A DNA stretch of 64,000 nt. Source: Lingula anatina. Its lineage: Eukaryota > Brachiopoda > Lingulata > Lingulida > Lingulidae. Position 1 is the first letter of the stretch. Each line of letters opens with the position of its first letter. A program made the translations under genes and the position numbers. The stretch lies in assembly GCF_001039355.2 (NCBI RefSeq), contig NW_019775961.1, positions 54,980-118,979 on the forward strand. Direction: 5' to 3'. The notes beneath the pieces were generated by a model. That model made no database searches. It saw only the letters and a program-made list of their open reading frames with translations, and was not told the origin of the DNA. Shown piece by piece: positions 47,710-60,806 of this stretch.

Positions 47710-48508
47710 CCGGTGTAACATGAAAATCTGACTCCCATGAAAATCTGACTCCCCCAGTCAGATTTTCATAATGAAAATCTGACTCCCCCCATGAAAATTT
47801 GACTCCCCCTCCACAAAACTTCATAAATCTTATTTTATTTTGAACATATGTCTGTGATCTTGTAGTATGTAAAATGGTGGATACATTGGCACAATCAAAC
47901 AATGACCACAGGCATTTCAGTGCTCCATGCCTTACCTGTGGTACATGGTTAATTGCAATTAGGGGGAGTCAAATATTCATGGGGGAGTCAGATTTTCATT
48001 ATGTGCACATTTAATTTTCTTATTTTTTCATGAAAATTTTCACCTGCAAACTACAAAAAAAAAAGTGCCAATGTATCCTCCATTTTACATACTACAAGAT
48101 CACAGTCNCCATTTTACATACTACAAGCTTATAGTCACAGACTCAAATCAAATAATATTTATGAAGTTTTGTGGAGGGGGAGTCAAATTTTCATTGGGGA
48201 GTCAGATTTTCATTATGTGCACATTTTTAATTTTCTTATTTTTCATGAAAATTTTCACCTGCAAACTACAAAAAAAAAGTGCGAATGTATCCTCCATTAT
48301 GCATACTACAAGATCATAGTCATTTATTCAAATAAAATGAGATTAATGAATTTTTTTTTTTTTTTTTGGGGGGGGGAGTCAAAATTTCATAGGGGGAGTC
48401 ACATTTTCATGATGAAAATTTGACTGGGGAGTCACATTTTCATGATGAAAATCTGACTGGGGAGTCACATTTTAGGGGAGTCAGATTTTTCATGGTACAC
48501 TGGGAATA
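47710..48508. mobile_element. Nested repeat element built of GGGGGAGTCAGATTTTCAT words
   Basis: Left terminus CCGGTGTAACATGAAAATCT is answered at the right end by an inverted AGATTTTTCATGGTACACTG. Between them, ATGAAAATCTGACTCCCCC occurs at least four times on the left half and its complement at least seven times on the right half. A longer block (TGTATCCTCCATTTTACATA..) occurs inverted once and direct twice. A single N lies at 48108. Confidence 0.75.
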
Positions 48509-51034
48509 AATTCATAGAAGATACCAGAGCTTATTTTTGTAATTTTGGCACTGATTCATGTTGGAACTGATTTCAACAGTCTTTGATAAAAATCGAAACT
48601 TTGGGAAGTAAGATTTGACTGGTATGTTTTACGATGAAATAGCCTGTAAATAGGAAGATTTGCGTCAATGGTGCAGGAAAAAAGTCCATGCCGATTTTTA
48701 ATCCATATTATGCCTATGTTCTCAGGAAATACCAATGATAATATATAAGGTGCTCTACCAGTGGAGATATTAGGCTATATGTAGGGTGGGTATCTGAAAG
48801 AAGCATCAATTGACCCCAAATGACCTCGATAGTTTGTAACCATAGCAACAAAATTATGATAAAATTTTCTGTTGTTATAAAGATTATTTATCAATCTTTC
48901 AATTTATCAATCTTTCAAATATAGTAAAGGTCGAAGTAATGTACTGAACAAATCATGTGCATTTTGTAGAGCAAATTTGAGGGAAAATGCATCACTCACA
49001 CAGCTGAAAAGTTAAGCGGACTCTCTGCGCGAGGGTTAAATATGCATGGGGCTGTATCTCGGTAAAAACGCAACGCAAAGCTTTACTATTTCACACATTC
49101 AATAAAGTCATAAAGATGATTCACTGTGAGTAATATGAGTGTATTCTGTGAGAACCCAACCAATTGCCACTTTCTGGCTGATTTGTCTGGTGGTTAGAAA
49201 AACTTGCACTTAAGTGAAGACACAGAAGCATGACACAATGTTATAGTTCTAAATAGATTTCCTCCCTGGTCATGTAGGCCTACATGTTATATGGAGCTTT
49301 AAATTAATTGTAATGTTATGATAATACTTGATAAGCTGAACGTACACTTGTTTCTTTTAAATTTCTTGTTTTTGACTTTAAATTAATACAGCTTTCAACA
49401 TCAGCATGATCTCATAACTTTATCTGGTTTAGTTTTTTTATATCAATTTTGAAGTTTTTGGAGCTTTAATTTTAACACTAAATTCTCTAACACAAAAAAG
49501 GTCTACTCCATCGAACCTCCCCTCCCCTCCTTTTGAAATTGCTGGCTATATTCGGGCCTGCCGTGAGATGTGTCCAGACCACTGGGGTCCATACTATGCA
49601 ACCAGCATACAGCAACCACCAACTCCAGCATTGGTGATAAAGCCGACCTTGAAGGCATGTGTGGTGGAAATGCAAAAGGACACTGAGCCAACACCTGTGA
49701 ATTACTGCATTTTAGATGGTGATTCACATGCACTAAAGTGCTACCAACCTACCTCACAGACATCAACAAGTAATATCCCTCCACTCCTACTGAAATTTTA
49801 AGACATCCATCACTTCAGTCTCGGACAGAATTCATGTGCACAGGCCAAAGTATCTTTGAGCTCTGGGATGTTTTCTAGACAACTAAAAATGGGACAATTA
49901 AAAACTGATTAACAGATGATGATATGTTAAGCAACAGTGTGCTATGAAATGTTCACTGTATAATATTAGGCAGGTGCTGGGAATCTGAACATGATGATAA
50001 AAAACTGACCTATACCACTGATGCCATGATTGAATGTTGCAATGTGAACCATAACTTGTGTAAAAGAGGCAAGTTATTCACATGCCAGGGTACAAAATGG
50101 TTCCATTGGAACAAGCCCATGCCAGCAGAAGGCTACAGGCTATACATATGAATGATGGCTTCAAAACAGACAGAAATGCAGTACGTGCTCTCTCAGCAAT
50201 TTAATAGTAACAGCCAGAAGTAGAAGCAGTAAACCACTAACACTAATTCATCAGCAAACCCAAAATGTGTCACCATGCCAAGGAATTTCAATGGCAGCTG
50301 GGACACACAGTGCAGTCCTCAAGGTGAACAATGGACCAGGCCAGTCTACAGTGCAGCTTGTGGATCATGCTGGGGCCATCCTTGTCCACAATTCATGTGT
50401 TCAAAAGGAGAAAAGACTTTTAAAAACAAGCCAAATACATGCAAACCAAGAACTGTTTTAAGATAATATAAAATGTATGACTCAAGACCAGAAAAAGTCA
50501 TATATATGAAAGTTAGAATTTGCTCCATTCTGAGACTATGAACATAGTGAATGATTGAAGCTGACAAACTGCAATGATATGAGTTTATTTCCATTTTTGA
50601 CACTCTATTACACAATACCAGTTCACAATAACAGGTTTACCATCAATTTTATATATCAACTAACAATATTGTTAAATGCAGAAAATGTCAAAAGATCACA
50701 TTTACATATCATATTGGCTCAACAATGAGACTGTTTACATGCCTAAAAATTGAATCTGAGGAAAAACCACACATACAAAAGGCATGGTAACATTACCAAA
50801 ACTGAAACAATCAAGCTTATTTTCAAATCTGATCAGTATATTAGTCCTATGAATTAGTCCTACAAGTTTCAAAGCAAACTATGATAGTGTTCGTGTTATC
50901 CAAATAAAGGTGGATAAAAGTTGCTGAAAAAAAAAATAAATAAATAAACAAATTTTGCAAAAAAAAGTTCNGCTAATGAAAAACAAACAAGAATATATGC
51001 TGTTTCCTTTAACTTCCACACCTACTTCTGTCAG
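48509..51034. other. Intergenic; possible decayed element at 49500-50500
   Basis: Mostly AT-rich. The part at 49500-50500 has more balanced composition and several open stretches on the plus strand (for example 49568-49801 with CPDHWGPYYATSIQQPPTPA) without splice signals or recognised motifs. It may be a decayed transposon or a noncoding transcript. No 5' exon of the decarboxylase gene was found. Confidence 0.4.
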
Positions 51035-53586
51035 GTCTGGATCCAGAGGTTATGAAAATATTTACCACAGAAGTGAGCAAGACTGCAACCCAGGCAACTG
51101 CAGTAAGAGACAAAGTTTATTTTCTAGATCAATTGACTGTAAACTTTGATTCATGTTTTGTCTTGTATCAAAGTGTGACATAACGGAATGTGCTGAGTGC
51201 ACAATTGTTGTAAAAGATGTGGCACTTGCTTAATGTCAATCAGGATCAAGTATACACAATAATCAGTTATTCTTATGGGTATGATGCTCAAGTATGGTTA
51301 CAAGGGAAACTCAAGTGCCTAACATTATTTATTTTCTGAAAGTAATTGAATTTGGATTTTGAAGTGAATAATTAAGTAGCAATAATGTAACAATAACTTT
51401 CAGATATAAAAATGATTATTACTCTGTCATGCTATACTAAAGAAAACTTTAAGGGGAGTATTAACAATTTTATGTTTCAGCACTCTGGAATAGCAGATCT
51501 TCTCCCAGGAGCCCAAATTGATGACTACCTGTTTGAGCCTTGTGGTTACAGTATGAATGGAATCTTGCCAGATGTTAGTATTACTGATATTACAATCTTA
51601 ACTGTGTAGGACTTATGATTAGATAACAAGTGAGTTCGTTTAGTACTCATACATCTGTGTCACAGCCATCTTATTTAATTTGCATGGTTATTTTGTGAGG
51701 TTTAGAAGTGTGATTACTGAAAAACTGATCCACTGTTTTACTAAGAACAATATTATATTGAAAGCTATTGGTTTTAGAACTTCATCAGTTATATTCTAAG
51801 AAAAAAAAAATATTTGAATATCACAGTGTGTGAACATATAAAAAGGAAACAGTCACTAAAACATACGTGAAAAGGATATTATACTGAAATACTTCAATTT
51901 CATTCTGACATTGTCAAGCAGTCCATACTTGTATGTTTGAAGATGTGATTTGTACCAGAGACCAATTTGCACAATTTATGTTCTTATTTATTTTAGGCAC
52001 GTTACATAACTATCCACATAACACCTGAACCTGAGTGTTCATATGTCAGCTTTGAAACTAATGTACCTCAGGTGAGTAATATGCTGGGAATTTGTTGTTT
52101 CACTAATCTGTTGCCTCATCTGTCCATTGCCTTTTCTTTGCAGTGATATAGTTAAAAGTTAACAAAGAAATATGATTTATAAATGAAATAAAGGACTAAA
52201 AACAACTTATTAGTTCAAGCTTCATTATTTTTTTAATAATCTTTTCCAAACTATTTGAATATAGTCCATTAAAAATTTCTTGTGGGAGTATAATGAAACT
52301 TCTTTATTCTTTTACTTGATATACTTATTTTTATTAGCAAGTATGGTACTCTACTGTTATTTGTCTTGTTTGCCCATGATACAACACTATTGGCCATGTT
52401 GGACATGGAATCCACTTGTACATTGCTCTGCACCTGTGTAATTCACCTACAACTCAGGTGATTTATATTAAGGCTACTACATGCATCTAACTTCATAGCA
52501 AAATGAACAATAAATGAAAGAAGCAAGAATTAGATAATATAATAAGTAAATAAAAATGTATTTAAGGACCGCTCCATGAAACTTTCCCCTCAAAATGAAT
52601 TTTCCTGGGGAAAAGAACAATTAATTTTCTACTCATGAATTATTGCTTGACCTGTCCTTGAACTTGGATTCGATGTTTTTTTCCTTTTTTAATTTAATAC
52701 TTCACTTTAAATGACTAGCCAGTCATTATAAATGACATCTGCCATCACTCACTTTGCCCCACTTTCACACAAAAAAGAAAATGGACATTACAAGCATACA
52801 TTGAAATGTTGTAAGCTGACAGTGGTTACCCAAGGAGACTGAGAAGATATGTAATAACCACACAGGGTACACTTCAGTTAAAGCAATTTAAAGTTTTTTT
52901 GTCTTTGGAGTCTGATTTGGGACATATATATATATATGACTGGGGATTTTCAAACGTGTGAAGAGAACCTCTTACAATTTATTTTGGCGGGAAAATCCCA
53001 TGAAGTGGCCCTTTAAAATCACCCATGTTTTTTAATTTAGGTGGTCTCGCCCTTCGCTGACCTCTTGTAACTAATTGTGTTCAACCTTTTCCAGGCTGAC
53101 TATCATGATTTGATCATGCATGTTCTCAACTGCTTCAAACCTAGGAAGTTCCTGTTGACAGTCTTTGCCAATAAGGTGACTATATATAGAAAATTGATTA
53201 ATATGCACAGGAAGAGAAAAAAGTAATAAAACTCTTGTCATAAATATTGATCATTAATTTTATAATGTAGGGTTAGTTATGAAATGGTTTGCATTGGTAA
53301 TGGATTACCTTATTTTCATCTATCCAAGCAAAATATGTATGACCATGCCACCAGCATATTATATATACAAAATAATAAAAAAAAAGTTACAAACTCTCAG
53401 TAGTTTGCTGTTGTTTTAGATTACATGAATTTCTTGATTTAGGCTTCTAAAGCTGCCGGAGTCCACAAAGATATGCAGTGTGAGAAGTGGGATGAGTTTG
53501 CAGGCTTTTCAAGAGTGGATAACCAGCTGTGCATGTTCAAGAATTACGCTCTCACCTATGCCCATTTTGCCCGTGATCCTTTCTAG
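51035..53586 (+). CDS. AMD1: S-adenosylmethionine decarboxylase, 3' five exons only
   Basis: Exons 51035-51102, 51481-51573, 51997-52071, 53095-53175 and 53443-53586, phases consistent, end with TAG. They encode the C-terminal part of the enzyme (about the last 155 residues): [68 protein letters not shown] and FARDPF. AdoMetDC makes decarboxylated SAM, the aminopropyl donor for spermidine and spermine, using a pyruvoyl group formed by self-cleavage. The Ser in CGYSMNG and the His in IHITPEPE, both known to act in processing, are present. The N-terminal half, including the cleavage site, was not found in the 4.5 kb upstream. This may reflect a very long intron, an assembly error, or a truncated duplicate. 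Confidence 0.9.
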
Positions 53587-53984
53587 GGACTCGCCTTGCC
53601 TCAACAATTACAACTGCAATACATCAAAAATTGTTTGAGGCAGTATATCTTAAATGAAAATCAGCAATCATTTCAGTTATTATTTTGCACAACTCAATAT
53701 ATTTCGTATAATTTTGTAGTGTTCATTTGGAAAAGTAGAAAACGTAGACGCAAAATGTGGAAGTTGTTTGTATATCTGGCCTTAAAACCTAGATGAAAAT
53801 GTAATATAAGACAATGTGGTAAAAGTCAACTTGCTGTTATCATGGTAACCAACACCATGGCAATGATGGCACTATGCCAACCAGCAGGGACCCATCAAAC
53901 TATAGGTCAACAGGTACCAGGTTTGTAATACCAACATCTTCACTGGATTTGGTCAGTGAAAACCTCTGCCATGTTTTGAAGTAT
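53587..53984 (+). other. Probable 3' UTR of the decarboxylase gene
   Basis: Sequence directly after the TAG; AT-rich, without a recognised feature. Confidence 0.35.
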
Positions 53985-54156
53985 CTGGGGTAGCGCTAAC
54001 ACTCACCAATTTACCCAAATGCTAAAACTGACTTAAATTGGCTAAACAAAAAGGGCTTGATTTGACTCATTTTAGTCAAATTAACACCATTTGGATAACA
54101 AATTGACAAAAAGTGATGATTTGGCTAAGCGAAAAAAATTGCTAGCGCTACCCCAG
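53985..54156. mobile_element. MITE of the CTGGGGTAGCGCTA family, copy 2
   Basis: 172 bases, inverted relative to the copy at 6657-6829. Termini CTGGGGTAGCGCTA and TAGCGCTACCCCAG. The flanks AGTAT (left) and AGTAT (right) form a 5-bp target duplication. Confidence 0.85.
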
Positions 54157-54498
54157 AGTATCATATTGATGCTGCACAAAAACATAAACCAGGTAAGTCT
54201 GTTGAAACAAATCAATGCACATTCATTTGTAAAACATTGGAAGAGTTGAGAAAAGAGTATGGATTAATCATTGTTGACAGATGAATCAGATGTAAATGTT
54301 AAGAAGAAAAAAATTAATATTTCAAAATATATCCTTATATCTACTTTAATTTGAGATGTCTTCTCTTACAGCAGTAATTGCAAAATTATTTTTTATATAT
54401 TATGTTGTTCTCCTGATAAGTAACAAATGTTGTTCAGTGCTCAATATCAGTTTTAAGTACTTGATGAAATTTTGGAGACATATAGCAAAGTATAATTA

Positions 54499-55943
54499 TT
54501 GTACCACCAGCGTAGGCGCTGGCGGTACATATGGTTTTAGTCCCGTCCGGATCGTTTTGCCGGACTTCGCCGGCTCCACGGCTCCTGCAGCTCTGCCGCC
54601 ATGTTACCGTTACCACTTCTCCTCCAAGAGGTAAGGGCCTCCATACCCATCTCTTGGATTTAGGTCACCTATAATCTCAACTCGTTCCACATAAAATTTG
54701 GGCTTTGTCGGTGCTGGGGTCTAGGTGTGGCACTCATTGCAATGCACCCTTGTCCAAAAATGGCAAAATTAAATGCTAATTATCTAACCTACGGAAGGAA
54801 TTATGGGAAAAATTTCTACAGTCGGCTGACCAAAAGTCATATGTGGAGATTTCAATTATGCCCTTGGATTTGACCTTTGACCTTCATTTCAAGGTCAAAT
54901 GAGGCAAAATTTTCAAAAAACGAAATTTTTAACGAAAAAAAAAATTATTTGTGCTGATATTCAGAAACTACACAGACGTAACCAATAATATTATTGGATA
55001 GTGTTACCCTTCAGGTCATCTTTCATCTCTGTGAATTAGGGGTCAATCGGTGTATCTTCACAGGAGTAGTGGCCATAAGATACAGAAACTGAAAACTGTC
55101 TCTAATTCGGGAACCGTTAATGTTAGAGACCCATTCTTTTTTGCATTTTGTAGAGCATGTAAAGCCCAACACTGACGGTGGTCTCCGTTTTTTTGTATTC
55201 CATACGGTTTTTGAGTTATGCTGTATCAAAAAGCACATTGTGGTGGTGAAAGCAAAAGACCTTTAAATTGACCTTTGACCTACTTTTCATCATGAATTGA
55301 ACTTTGCAAATTTCCATTCCCTTTTATCTCCAAAACTGGCAGAGAAAGGTCCATAGTTACTATTGAACTTGAATAGGAAGTAATACACTGGCAATTTACT
55401 GTGAACTTAAAATTGTCCTTTGACCTAATTTTTATGATGAACTGCTTTTTGCATGTTTTCTGACCTTTAAATCTGCAAAATTTGAAAAGAAATGCCCATG
55501 GTTACTATTGAACTTGATTAGAAATTCATATACTATGATGTTGAAATTGACTTTGACCTACTTTTCCACCATGAACTAAGCTTTGCATATTTTTCTTGAC
55601 CCTCATATCTTCAAAACTAGCAGAGATGTGCCCGGTGTTGCCCCTAGGTTTTCTCTTTTGTCAGCATATATGCACCACTGACAACACATTTTAAGGAAAA
55701 CCAATAGGCCTTTTGTCTAGAGAATCACAGGAGTGATCAATGGTAGGAAAATGCAGGTCAGTTCGAAAATCTGCTTGATTGTACCATTTTGATTCATATT
55801 TTTTGGCATATTTTGAGAACTCTTGTTGATTGCGTTTTATAGAGCTTGTCAAGCACGTACAAGACTGGTGATGGTGTCCCTTTTTTTGGGAGGGGGGGGA
55901 GGTTCCATACGTATGCGCTTACTCCAGCTGGTGGTACAATATC
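54499..55943. mobile_element. 1.4-kb element with TTGTACCACCAGC ends
   Basis: TTGTACCACCAGC at the left and its complement GCTGGTGGTACAA at the right bound the segment. The left end is GC-rich (GTCCGGATCG, CCGGACTTCGCCGG). The interior contains three diverged tandem units starting near 55270, 55417 and 55548, sharing TTTGACCTA(C/A)TTTT, ATGAACT and TTTGCAT words plus CCATAGTTACTATTGAACTT-type phrases. I recall repeats with TTTGACCT phrases as common in marine invertebrate genomes. No ORF. Confidence 0.6.
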
Positions 55944-58423
55944 CGGAGGCGGTATCACCTCTCTGATCCTCTAGTCATTTTTGTACCACTTCCCCAAAGT
56001 GGAATCCGAATATTTCCCAGGGAAATGAAATGATATAAAATGTCACATTGATAACAAATGGTACTCAATATATTTCTGTTCCATTTTAATGGCAACTGTT
56101 ATTTACAAAATGTTAAGCTTGTTGAAATACCGCAACTAGTCACTTTTTATTGTCAAAAAATTATACAAATGTACTTGTTTGCAAAGAATGGAATGTTTAT
56201 GCTTGTTTAATACCATAACTCTGTTTACATCATGCAGTGTAATTAAAGAAGAACTTGGGAAGATTTCTTCTGGAGTTTTTTAACAATAGTTAACTGTTAA
56301 TGCAGGTTATAGCTACAAAAACTTTCAAATTAGCTGCAGCATTTGTTAATCTATTTAAGGTTTATACATGTATAATCATTATGATATTGTGTAAGTTACT
56401 ACAAGCAAAAGAAAATGTGAGGTAGACTTGGATGGCTGAAGGAGCAGTGAGAGCCATTTTTGTTTTAAAGTATTAATGCATACTCTTGCTATAATTAGCT
56501 ACAAAATTTCTATTTTTGTGAATCTTTTATTTCCTACTTTCTGAAGGTCTTTATATTAACTTGATGCCCTGCTTGTGTATTGGCATCTGAAGATTTTTGT
56601 CTTCTTTTCAGTATTAATTGTAAAACTGCTAAAGTCTTATTAACAGTTTTAGTATAACAGTTATGTTTTTAAAGAAATTCATTATATTTTTAACTAGTCT
56701 GAAGACTGGACTTGATTAAATATTAATTTTATAACATGTCCTTACTCGAATATCATTGAAATAAATATGGGAAGCAGTTTCACAGAAAAATGATTACATT
56801 CAATCTCTTCTCCTTTATTAAGAACTACCAATAAGTATTGTAGTTTTAAGAGTTTTATTAGAATGATTATGGAGTCTGAAAAGTCCCATACACCTTATTA
56901 GTGGCGATTATGAAAAAAGGCCAGCCGCTAAAAGAATGCAGATTGATATGCCCATTGGAAACTGTATAGTATCACAAGCAAATAACAATACATCTTTAAT
57001 GCTGATATGAAAAGGAAAACACCAGTATCATATTTAACAGCACTGATATAGTTCATGTTACATATTTCATTACCAAGAATAGACAATACTATACAAATTT
57101 TAATAGAAGTGCAGCTCTTAACAAATGTTGTCACAGCCTGAATAGCTTCCATATAGCATCTCACATTTAATCTATATGTAAAGTGAGAGCAACAGTTACT
57201 TGAAAAAAAGAGGTTACAGCTGATTAATTGCCTTTGAAATTGAATAAATGTCTCCATAACAATGTTAAGCGTGATGGCAGCTGGATTTGTACTAAGAGCC
57301 AGACTTAAACTGTCACAGCGTCAAAGCAATACCAAGCTATTATATTTTAAGTACTTTGTATGATAGCAAATCCCTTGGGCCTAGGTTTGAAACACAATAT
57401 TCATTACTGTTCAATGCAAGAGAACACTGCAGTTGAGGAAAAAAGACATGAGAGCATTTGATGTACTTGTGGATAAGTCCAATTTAAACTTTTGAGCTTA
57501 AAATACTTATAATGCTACTGCTGCTCCCATATTTAGAGATTAAATGACAAATGTAAATGCTGAAAACATCCATACCTAGGCTTATAATCTCAGCCTCGTG
57601 CCTACTAGTTCTCTCTCCCTCATCTTTTTAGTGTGTGTGTGTGTGTGTGTGCGCGCGCGAGGGGGACCCTTGTCTATATCCACCATGAATATTAATCCTC
57701 TACCTAATTTGTGCTCTTTCAAATTTTATTCTTACAAAGTTTTTAAAAGTTTATTAAAATTAACAATCTTCAAACTAAACAAAATATAGTCTTGTTTACA
57801 TTCTAAACCTTTTTCGGATTCAAGTATTTAATGCTTTTTACAATGATATGACATTCCTTTCACAAGAACATGTAGTATTAACAGATTTCACTGGAGATGT
57901 GAGGTTACCCACACCACTCGATGGAGATTAGTAGAAGCATGTTAATGACAAAATAAATTACCATATGATAGCTAGTTATGTATATAGCCCTACTGTCTTT
58001 ATTAACACCATTGCATCTCAATCTTTCCCTTCTCAAAAGAAACAAATGCTTTATATTGGTAGGTGAGGAAGTCATTCATAAATGAACAGAGCATCCCAAA
58101 GGAAGTCTGGACTGTGATTATCCGTAATATCCAGAACATGAAACTGGACTTTAATGTTTGTCCCCTGCCAGTTTTGTCATCAGTTTCTGAAATTTATGTG
58201 ACCAGAATACATTCAGGAAAAGAACTTGGGGGGCCATCATGTATGATCCAACTTGACACTGTGTCCAACAACAGATTTAAATGTACAACAAACTATATTT
58301 TTCTGCCAAATAATGTAACAATTTGAGCCCACCAATTTGTGCTGTATCTTTAACAATCCTTGCAACCAACAAGCTACACAATAAATAACCTAATACAAAT
58401 AATCTCATTAAAATTCATAACAA
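55944..58423. other. Intergenic, no gene recognised
   Basis: AT-rich spacer between the converging decarboxylase and CLYBL genes. A (GT)n/(GC)n run is at 57632-57658. An 87-codon frame at 58063-58326 has no motif or splice support and is not called. Confidence 0.5.
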
Positions 58424-60798
58424 TCAAATTTGTTTAGGTGGAATCAAGTCCAGTTCTTGAACAAGTTGTACGATATTCCTGGCTTGTAACACACTGGGCA
58501 TGTCTATCATAACTCCACGGAACACAAAGGCACCCTGAAAAAAGACAAAATATTGGTTACTTTAAAGGCAACTTAAAGTGCATTCCCAGAGATGTAGATC
58601 GATCCATCCAGATCGACCTAACTCCCTGGGGGTTGACGCTAAATTGCAGTCAGCCAAGCACGCACAACAGTTAATTACCCCCTTACAGCTTTTAGTAGGC
58701 GGGACAGACGCTTAAGTCGGCTAAGCTGACAGTAATCTAGTGAGACTCCCCACAGGGATAGATCGATTTAAAATCTGTGGGAATGGGGTCTTAAAGTCAT
58801 ATCACATATAGGTTACAAATGTTTTAAATTCTAATGCACAGCTCAGGTTAACACTTGAGTGCACACATGTGCACATACAATGAGAAAGATAAAAATGTAC
58901 AACTTTTACCTTTCCGGATTTCTGGTGCTCATTAAATGCCTCTATCATCTCTGTTGCCCACTGAATCTGCTCCTCACTGGGAGAAAATGCTGTCTGTACC
59001 ACTGCCACTTGGTTAGGATGGATCACTTGTTTCCCAGTAAATCCCATACGAGATCCTTGCAATGACTGTTCTCGTAGGGCATTAAGATCTACAGTGTCAA
59101 CAGGCAGAAATTACCAATCTTTTATACTCAATAAAAATAAAAAAGTTTCATTTGTTTTAGATAATTGAACTGTAAATAGGCTGAGATGTCACAGGTACAG
59201 TATTGCTAATAAACAGAATGTTATGGGTGTGCTTTAAAATGAGAAATCTTATTTCGACAATTTTCAAGTTAACTGAAAAACTCTTTAACTCCTGTGGCTT
59301 TAGTTATTTTTTATGCTGCTTGCGTTGGTGTTTAACCACATAAGCACTTACCTTTAAAATTAATTTGAACCATATCTATTGCTTGTAAATTATATGCTTT
59401 TGCATGTACAACTATCTTCTGTCTGACATATGTCAGTTCATAAGCATCTAGTGTGCGGCTAGCACCTAAAATTAAAAATATTTAAATGGCTTATCCCTCA
59501 CTTGAAATGAAATCAAAATGAAATGAAATGAAATGGAAATGAAATTAAATTAAATGTCACATGTATATAACAGGAGGTAAGATCATATTAAAAGGAAAGA
59601 ATAATATGAAAATGCTTACCAATATTTGCACAGAAATCATCAGACCCAAACATGATTCCTGTCAAATGAAATACCCCATCTTCTGACTTTTCCAATCCTT
59701 TGAGAATTATCTGGTGGAGATTGATTAGTCCTATAGCACTTTCTATTTGGAAGATTAAATTAAGAGGGGCACCCATTTGCCTTTCTCCTAGGTAGACTTT
59801 CAATTTATCTGCAATCTAGAGAAAGACAACACTTAATATGTTTATGCTTTAAATGAAAGGGTTGTCGGGCATATTTTGTGTATTCCTTTTTTTCTGTTAT
59901 AACAAAAAATAAAAAAGAAATAAATAAAAATAAAATGCTACAATAAGTGATTTTTAAAATTCTGCTCAAAAAGTAACCTTGTATATAATGAATTAAACTA
60001 AACTACATTAAGTTCTTAGAAAACCTGGATGTAAATCTTACATCTATCGAAAAAATCTTAATCTGAATATAGAATAAAAAGAATAAACCTAACCCACTCC
60101 ATTTCATCAACAGTATCTACTTTTGGAACCAACAGTAGGTCTGGTACAACTTTGGCACCAAACAAGACTTTAAAATCATCCTCAGCAAAACCACTTGTTA
60201 CTTGATTGCAGCGCACTCCCCGCTCTGTTCTGCCAAAATCATATTTTCCTTCTGACAACACTGATGCAATGGTTTCTCGCGCTTCTTTCTGAAATTTAAG
60301 GTAGCAAGTAACAGTTAAGAATTACTCTTAATTTAACTTTTAAGCTTTAAGATTTTCCATTCTTTCTTACACCACTTGACACATTGATCACAGAGAAATA
60401 AACCAATAACACTCAAAAATATTTGGTAAATAGGCCTGGTATAGTACTCATCAGAGCATAATTCTTCAATTATTTGCAGATAATGGTAGAGTGCATGATG
60501 AAATATTATCCACACTTTTCTTTGTAATGTATCACACCTTTTTATTGAGAGCCACCCCATCCTCGCAATCCATGACTGCACAGTCAACATCTAAAGTGCT
60601 GATTTTGTGAATTTTCTTCTCAGAGTCTCCAGGAACATAAAGCATTGCACGGCGGGGGACATATTTCTGCTGATGGGCAAACCTCCTGTTGACTTTGTGC
60701 CTGTGGCAAGGAACAGCTATTCTTTGAGCAAACACCATGGGACATTTAACTTTACTACCAGTGCAGGCACTTTTAAGTGCCAAGGATAGGGCACTCAT
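58424..60798 (-). CDS. CLYBL: CLYBL, mitochondrial citramalyl-CoA lyase, 351 aa
   Basis: Six coding exons (60798-60538, 60288-60094, 59815-59620, 59465-59352, 59088-58910, 58534-58424), all phases consistent, total 351 residues (human about 340). CLYBL cleaves citramalyl-CoA to acetyl-CoA and pyruvate in the itaconate/C5-dicarboxylate pathway and protects the B12-dependent mutase. Seen: an N-terminal stretch rich in Arg, Lys, Ser and His without acidic residues, as in a mitochondrial presequence (about 1-45); PRRAMLYVPGDSEKKI; the metal-binding DCAVMDCEDGVA; LLLVPKVDTVDE; IFQIESAIGL; MFGSDDFCANIGASRT; and GFTGKQVIHPNQVAVVQ. All family landmarks are present. The coding start lies 15 bases inside exon 60813-60538 after a TTTTTCAG acceptor, so an upstream noncoding exon exists, probably near 61250. 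A MITE occupies intron 5. Confidence 0.95.
58581..58785. mobile_element. MITE of the CATTCCCAGAGAT family, copy 2
   Basis: About 205 bases starting CATTCCCAGAGATGTAGATC and ending AAAATCTGTGGGAATG. Aligns over its length with 8696-8887, with an extra CTAAGCTGACAG-type segment. Located in the last intron of CLYBL. Confidence 0.85.
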
Positions 60799-60806
60799 TG
60801 CAACAT
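60796..60806 (-). promoter_or_regulatory. Short upstream ORF overlapping the CLYBL start
   Basis: In the exon just before the start, the minus strand reads ATGTTGCAATGA: a three-codon ORF whose TGA overlaps the CLYBL ATG (ATGA). Such an arrangement can lower or couple translation; whether it is used here is unknown. Confidence 0.4.

Noticed and set aside
49503-50466. Several plus-strand open stretches of 60-77 codons
   Set aside because: No recognised motif, mutually out of frame, no splice signals; kept only as a possible decayed element.
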